From positions 1-6,937 of the forward strand of contig JAHWJJ010000250.1 in the NCBI GenBank assembly GCA_019348475.1: a stretch of 6,937 bases of DNA. The letters are read 5' to 3'. Shown here in pieces: positions 5,654 through 6,937 of the stretch. Positions within the stretch are counted from its first letter, which is position 1; each line of letters starts with the position of its first letter. The stretch is from Gemmatimonadota bacterium (GTDB lineage Bacteria > Gemmatimonadota > Gemmatimonadetes > Longimicrobiales > Longimicrobiaceae). Below the pieces are notes generated by a model, which worked only from the letters and a program-made list of their open reading frames with translations, did no database searches and had not been told where the DNA came from. The translations under genes and the position numbers were made by a program.

Positions 5654-6037
5654 ATGCGGGATGAGGAATTCCAGGTCTTGCTGCAGGGGGTCAAGGAGGC
5701 GGTGGAGCATTACCACGGCCTGCGCAACGACCTGCGGACTACGATCCTGCCGAGGCGGCCGAAGCCGATGGAGGCCGCGGACATCCGCGAGTTGCGCGAA
5801 AGGACGGGTGCTTCGCAGGCGTTCTTCGGGTTGGCGCTGAACGTCAGCACTAAGACCATACAGGCGTGGGAGTCGGGCGCGCGATCGCCGGACGGGGGCA
5901 ACCTGAAGCTGCTGCGGCTGGCCGAAGCGCATCCCGAGATGGTCTTCGAGCACCTGCACGAGCCGCCGCCGGGGCTCGTGCAGCCTGAGAAGCCGCGGCG
6001 CGGGCGGAGGCGCGAGCCGAAGGGGCAGCCGGCCTAG
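5654..6037 (+). CDS. higA: HigA-type antitoxin with XRE helix-turn-helix
   Basis: This 127-residue protein starts at ATG 5654, six bases after a strong AGGAGG (5642-5647); ATG 5649 is too close to that site and in another frame. Residues 1-30 form a helical lead, FQVLLQGVKEAVEHY. Residues about 41-95 are an XRE/Cro helix-turn-helix, with helix 2 around SQAFFGLAL and recognition helix STKTIQAWESG, followed by the usual ARSPDGGNLKLLRLAEAHPE. This fits HigA-2-like antitoxins, which neutralise HigB by direct binding and repress their own operon. The last 23 residues are Pro/Arg-rich (PEKPRRGRRREPK), a basic tail I do not regard as standard for the family. The strong ribosome binding site here, compared with the hidden one of the toxin, would favour excess antitoxin. 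Confidence 0.9.
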   Translation: MRDEEFQVLLQGVKEAVEHYHGLRNDLRTTILPRRPKPMEAADIRELRERTGASQAFFGLALNVSTKTIQAWESGARSPDGGNLKLLRLAEAHPEMVFEHLHEPPPGLVQPEKPRRGRRREPKGQPA

Positions 6038-6546
6038 CCGGGTGCCGCACCGTGCGGAACGGCGGGCGCCCCGTGCACGCTGCTGGCTGGATGCGGATCC
6101 GACGGCCGGAGGCGGACCGGATGGGATTGGCATGATGCAGGCGTTCCTTGGCAGAGAGGATGCTGCCGGCGAGGGGACGGGATCCGCATTTTTTTGGAGG
6201 GGCAGGTATCAGGTGGCGCAGCGGGGGCGCTGCCGGGGCACATCATCCACCCGATTGCGATCTGGAAAACGCGGCCCGGCTGGACGTTCAGCAATGGAGC
6301 GGAGAAGCCCGGCTCATAGCGGACTCCACGCCGTGTCCAAAACACGAACTCGGGCACCAGTGGAAGTGGGTGCCAGAAGTTTGTTGTGAGGTCTGGCATC
6401 ACTTGATGCGCCGCGACCGGGGCAAAGGCTGAGAAAAACACTTGTCGTAGGCTGGTCGGGCGGCACGTGCGGGAACGACGAGGCGCAGCCGTCGGCGGCC
6501 GTGGCGGAGAGACCTGGGATGCGCGGAGCAAACCGGCCGCAGGGGC
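6038..6546. other. Non-coding stretch between higA and the rpsL promoter
   Basis: I find no convincing gene on either strand in these 509 bases. The possible frames have no family motif, no ribosome binding site and mixed codon use. The stretch from about 6240 to 6445 is visibly less GC-rich than the rest of the window. The region holds the long-range stem at 6091-6195 and several short hairpins. It could contain a small RNA, a gene remnant or an interspersed repeat. Confidence 0.6.
6091..6195 (+). ncRNA. Long-range stem closing two hairpins, followed by seven T
   Basis: ATGCGGATCC (6091-6100) is perfectly complementary to GGATCCGCAT (6180-6189), and the second arm runs directly into T7 (6189-6195). 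Inside lie CCGG/CCGG (6106-6120) and GGCAG/CTGCC (6150-6167, extendable by two U-G pairs). This resembles a three-way junction closed by a 10-bp stem with a U tract. It may be the terminator of the toxin-antitoxin transcript or a small structured RNA. There is no match to a named RNA family that I recognise. Confidence 0.35.
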
Positions 6547-6575
6547 TTGACCGGGGCGGGGAAAGCCTGTACTTT
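6547..6575 (+). promoter_or_regulatory. Sigma70-type promoter of rpsL
   Basis: TTGACC (6547-6552) and TACTTT (6570-6575) are separated by exactly 17 bp, matching the -35 and -10 consensus closely. Transcription would begin near 6582, giving a leader of about 87 bases before the rpsL ATG. Nothing else between higA and rpsL looks as good, so rpsL appears to have its own strong promoter independent of the toxin-antitoxin operon. Confidence 0.7.
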
Positions 6576-6608
6576 TCTCGGTCTGTCGCGCAACCCGTGG
6601 TTGGCGGC

Positions 6609-6640
6609 GGCGGGGACCGGGTGGTCCTCGCCTGTTTTTT
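6609..6640 (+). terminator. Terminator-like hairpin in the rpsL leader (candidate attenuator)
   Basis: Bases 6609-6618 and 6623-6632 form a 10-bp stem (one G-U pair) with loop GGGT, followed by TG and six T (6635-6640). This is the classic intrinsic-terminator form. It lies between the promoter and the rpsL ATG, 28 bases before the start codon. A smaller hairpin, CAACC-CGT-GGTTG (6591-6603), precedes it. The position implies premature termination control of the ribosomal-protein operon. Confidence 0.6.
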
Positions 6641-6668
6641 CGTCCCAGGATACGCGTTCCCGCAAAGT

Positions 6669-6937
6669 ATGCCGACGATTAACCAGCTGGTTCGCAAGGG
6701 CCGGGAGACGCTCGAGAAGAAGAGCAAGTCCCCCGCCATGCGCAACAACCCGCAGAAGCGCGGGGTGTGCACGCGCGTCTACACCACGACCCCGAAGAAG
6801 CCCAACTCGGCGCTCCGGAAGGTGGCGCGTGTCCGGCTCACGTACGGCACCGAGGTGACGGCGTACATCCCGGGCGAGGGCCACAACCTGCAGGAGCACA
6901 GCATCGTGCTCATCCGCGGCGGCCGGGTGAAGGACCT
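6669..6937 (+). CDS. rpsL: 30S ribosomal protein S12, N-terminal 90 residues (cut by the window end)
   Basis: Translation from ATG 6669 gives [12 protein letters not shown], then [41 protein letters not shown] and IRGGRVKDL, an unmistakable S12 sequence. The protein sits at the decoding centre of the 30S subunit. Usual length is about 124 residues, so roughly the last 34 lie beyond the window. Lys43 and Lys88 (counting Met1) are both present; changes there give streptomycin resistance in other bacteria, so this is a wild-type-like allele. No Shine-Dalgarno adjoins the ATG; the nearest AGGA is at 6647-6650, 18 bases upstream. In most bacteria rpsL is followed by rpsG, fusA and tuf. A promoter and a terminator-like hairpin precede it here. 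Confidence 0.98.
   Translation, partial: MPTINQLVRKGRETLEKKSKSPAMRNNPQKRGVCTRVYTTTPKKPNSALRKVARVRLTYGTEVTAYIPGEGHNLQEHSIVLIRGGRVKD

Noticed and set aside
5061..5840. 259-codon + strand frame spanning the toxin and part of the antitoxin
   Set aside because: The toxin and antitoxin frames both match known families with proper starts, and this frame shows no domain.
6045..6057. CCGCAC-C-GTGCGG palindrome after higA as terminator
   Set aside because: It leaves only a three-base loop and has no T tract. The structure ending at 6195 is a better candidate.
6148..6432. 94-codon + strand frame before rpsL
   Set aside because: No recognisable motif, no ribosome binding site and no typical GC3 pattern.
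6034..6531. 165-codon minus-strand frame in the region before rpsL
   Set aside because: A central part (PLLNVQPGRVFQIAIGW) looks protein-like, but the ends are low complexity, there is no ribosome binding site and no family is recognisable. It is kept only as a possible remnant.
6547..6858. 103-codon + strand frame over the rpsL promoter and start
   Set aside because: It begins at the -35 hexamer and runs out of frame with the unmistakable S12 sequence.

Overview
The window reads as chromosomal DNA of a very GC-rich bacterium, most likely a member of the Gemmatimonadota (Longimicrobium-like). This assignment is inferred from the codon bias, from secreted proteins with 34-residue 'SD-x-E/D-x-R' helical repeats of the kind I associate with M56/BlaR1-type proteins of that phylum, and from a large CBM9-like/DUF5916 outer-membrane protein. 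No database search was possible. All supported genes are on the + strand.

Left part (1-2351): two paralogous repeat proteins lie in tandem. The first (1-1139) enters from outside the window. It shows a Pro/Ala linker containing a run of ten G, five 34-residue helical repeats, and a C-terminal beta-rich module. The second (1221-2351) is complete and secreted. It carries the same two modules in the opposite order: signal peptide, beta module, then seven repeats. Neither has a recognisable catalytic site inside the window.

Middle (2352-5223): a 217-base intergenic region leads to an 884-residue exported CBM9-like/DUF5916 protein with a predicted C-terminal beta-barrel. A 16-bp perfect palindrome, TGCTGAAATTTCAGCA, stands in this leader. 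A one-mismatch copy precedes the second repeat protein, and a third degenerate copy lies 70 bp upstream of the perfect one. These look like operators of one unidentified dimeric repressor that ties the repeat proteins to the outer-membrane protein. This is the best candidate in the window for an undescribed regulatory circuit.

Right part (5224-6937): after a GC-rich hairpin comes a HigB/HigA-type toxin-antitoxin pair (5314-6037, toxin first). The toxin's start codon has no adjacent ribosome binding site, but a hairpin could bring a distant AGGAG close to it. About 630 bases without a convincing gene follow (6038-6668). They hold a long-range stem followed by seven T, a cluster of small hairpins in less GC-rich sequence, a good sigma70-type promoter, and an intrinsic-terminator-like hairpin in the leader of rpsL. 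The window ends inside rpsL (ribosomal protein S12, 90 residues visible), which normally opens the str operon.
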